In this document: positions 13,528 through 13,789 of the stretch, piece after piece | Numbering within the stretch: position 1 is the first letter of the stretch | How the letters are laid out: each line of letters opens with the position of its first letter | Assembly (NCBI GenBank): GCA_010671975.1 | Contig: JAAHIA010000084.1 | Span: 1-13,789, forward strand | Direction of reading: 5' to 3' | DNA from: Leptolyngbya sp. SIO4C1 | Lineage (GTDB): Bacteria; Cyanobacteriota; Cyanobacteriia; Phormidesmidales; Phormidesmidaceae | Length of the DNA: 13,789 nt | Translations under genes and position numbers: made by a program | The notes under the pieces: generated by a model | What the model was told of the DNA's origin: nothing | Database searches by the model: none | Seen by the model: the letters and a program-made list of their open reading frames with translations, nothing else

Positions 13528-13782
13528 CTAAAGACTCCACTGATCGAGCTGCGCCTGCAGCTGATAGACCCGAGTTTCGCTCATTCTGGCTAGGCACTGG
13601 GTCTCGCTGATGACCGTATCGGCATAGTTAACTTCGTAGTCGCAGTTTGCATCGCGGTACCTTAGCCAGGTCTGCTGCACGTCAGTCAGCTGCGCCTGCT
13701 CGGACTCGCTCAGTACCGTCTGTAGCGCCTGGTACGTCTGATTGAGCTGCTGATCGACCTGCTCATAGGCCGTTTCTGGCAT
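13528..13782 (-). CDS. LprI-like (DUF1311) domain protein, probably 5'-partial
   Basis: Small secreted or periplasmic-type domain. The pattern fits the lysozyme inhibitor LprI N-terminal / DUF1311 family: L-N-Q-T-Y near the start, a helix with L-S-E-S-E, then Q-Q-T-W-L-R-Y-R-D-A-N-C and a second Cys in Q-C-L-A-R-M-S-E-T-R. The two Cys (residues about 47 and 63) probably form the conserved disulfide. The ATG at 13782 is only eight bases from the window edge and the frame stays open to it, so a signal peptide most likely lies outside the window. It converges on the reductase gene. Family members have been linked to lysozyme inhibition, but most are uncharacterised; the role here is unknown. Confidence 0.75.
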   Translation of the reverse strand: MPETAYEQVDQQLNQTYQALQTVLSESEQAQLTDVQQTWLRYRDANCDYEVNYADTVISETQCLARMSETRVYQLQAQLDQWSL

Positions 13783-13789
13783 GCTGGGA

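Overview
The window is chromosomal DNA from a cyanobacterium. It is GC-rich and holds 14 copies of the HIP1 palindrome GCGATCGC, starting at 553, 1310, 2387, 2778, 5012, 5186, 6715, 7051, 7292, 8221, 8654, 11035, 12822 and 13117, about one per kilobase. A DUF3747-type N-terminal domain on a cell-wall amidase also points to this phylum. I cannot name a genus. The window looks like the left end of a draft contig: bases 3-36 match an Illumina read-2 adapter at 30 of 34 positions, so they are not genomic.

Layout. 37-936 (+): a 5'-truncated CaCA-type cation antiporter. 1244-2971 (+): an exported DUF3747 / double SPOR-like / amidase_3 cell-wall hydrolase. 3097-3693 (+): a flavodoxin-fold, WrbA-like protein. 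3690-4307 (-): a histidine phosphatase overlapping it tail to tail. 4326-5336 (+): biotin synthase BioB. 5337-5715: a gene-free stretch with inverted and tandem repeats. 5716-6465 (+): a PPP-family metallophosphatase. 9089 to 6471 (-): a probable three-gene unit of an MFS transporter, a small single-pass protein and an HTTM-like membrane protein, the last two coupled by a one-base stop/start overlap.

9236-13505 (+): a four-gene run of a decayed Rieske oxygenase-like protein, an alpha-oxoamine synthase (PLP enzyme), a GNAT-type acyltransferase and an SDR/epimerase-family reductase. The last three are the same enzyme classes, in reaction order, as the bacterial ceramide pathway worked out in Caulobacter (serine palmitoyltransferase, bCerS, CerR). 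A sphingolipid-like or related amino-ketone lipid product is my main functional hypothesis for this window; it is an inference from families and order. The Rieske gene has lost one cluster ligand, carries an in-frame repeat insertion and lacks most of the catalytic domain. A strong 36-nt hairpin lies between the PLP enzyme and acyltransferase genes.

13528-13782 (-): an LprI-like (DUF1311) domain protein, probably cut by the right edge. I saw no tRNA, rRNA, CRISPR array, insertion sequence or phage gene.
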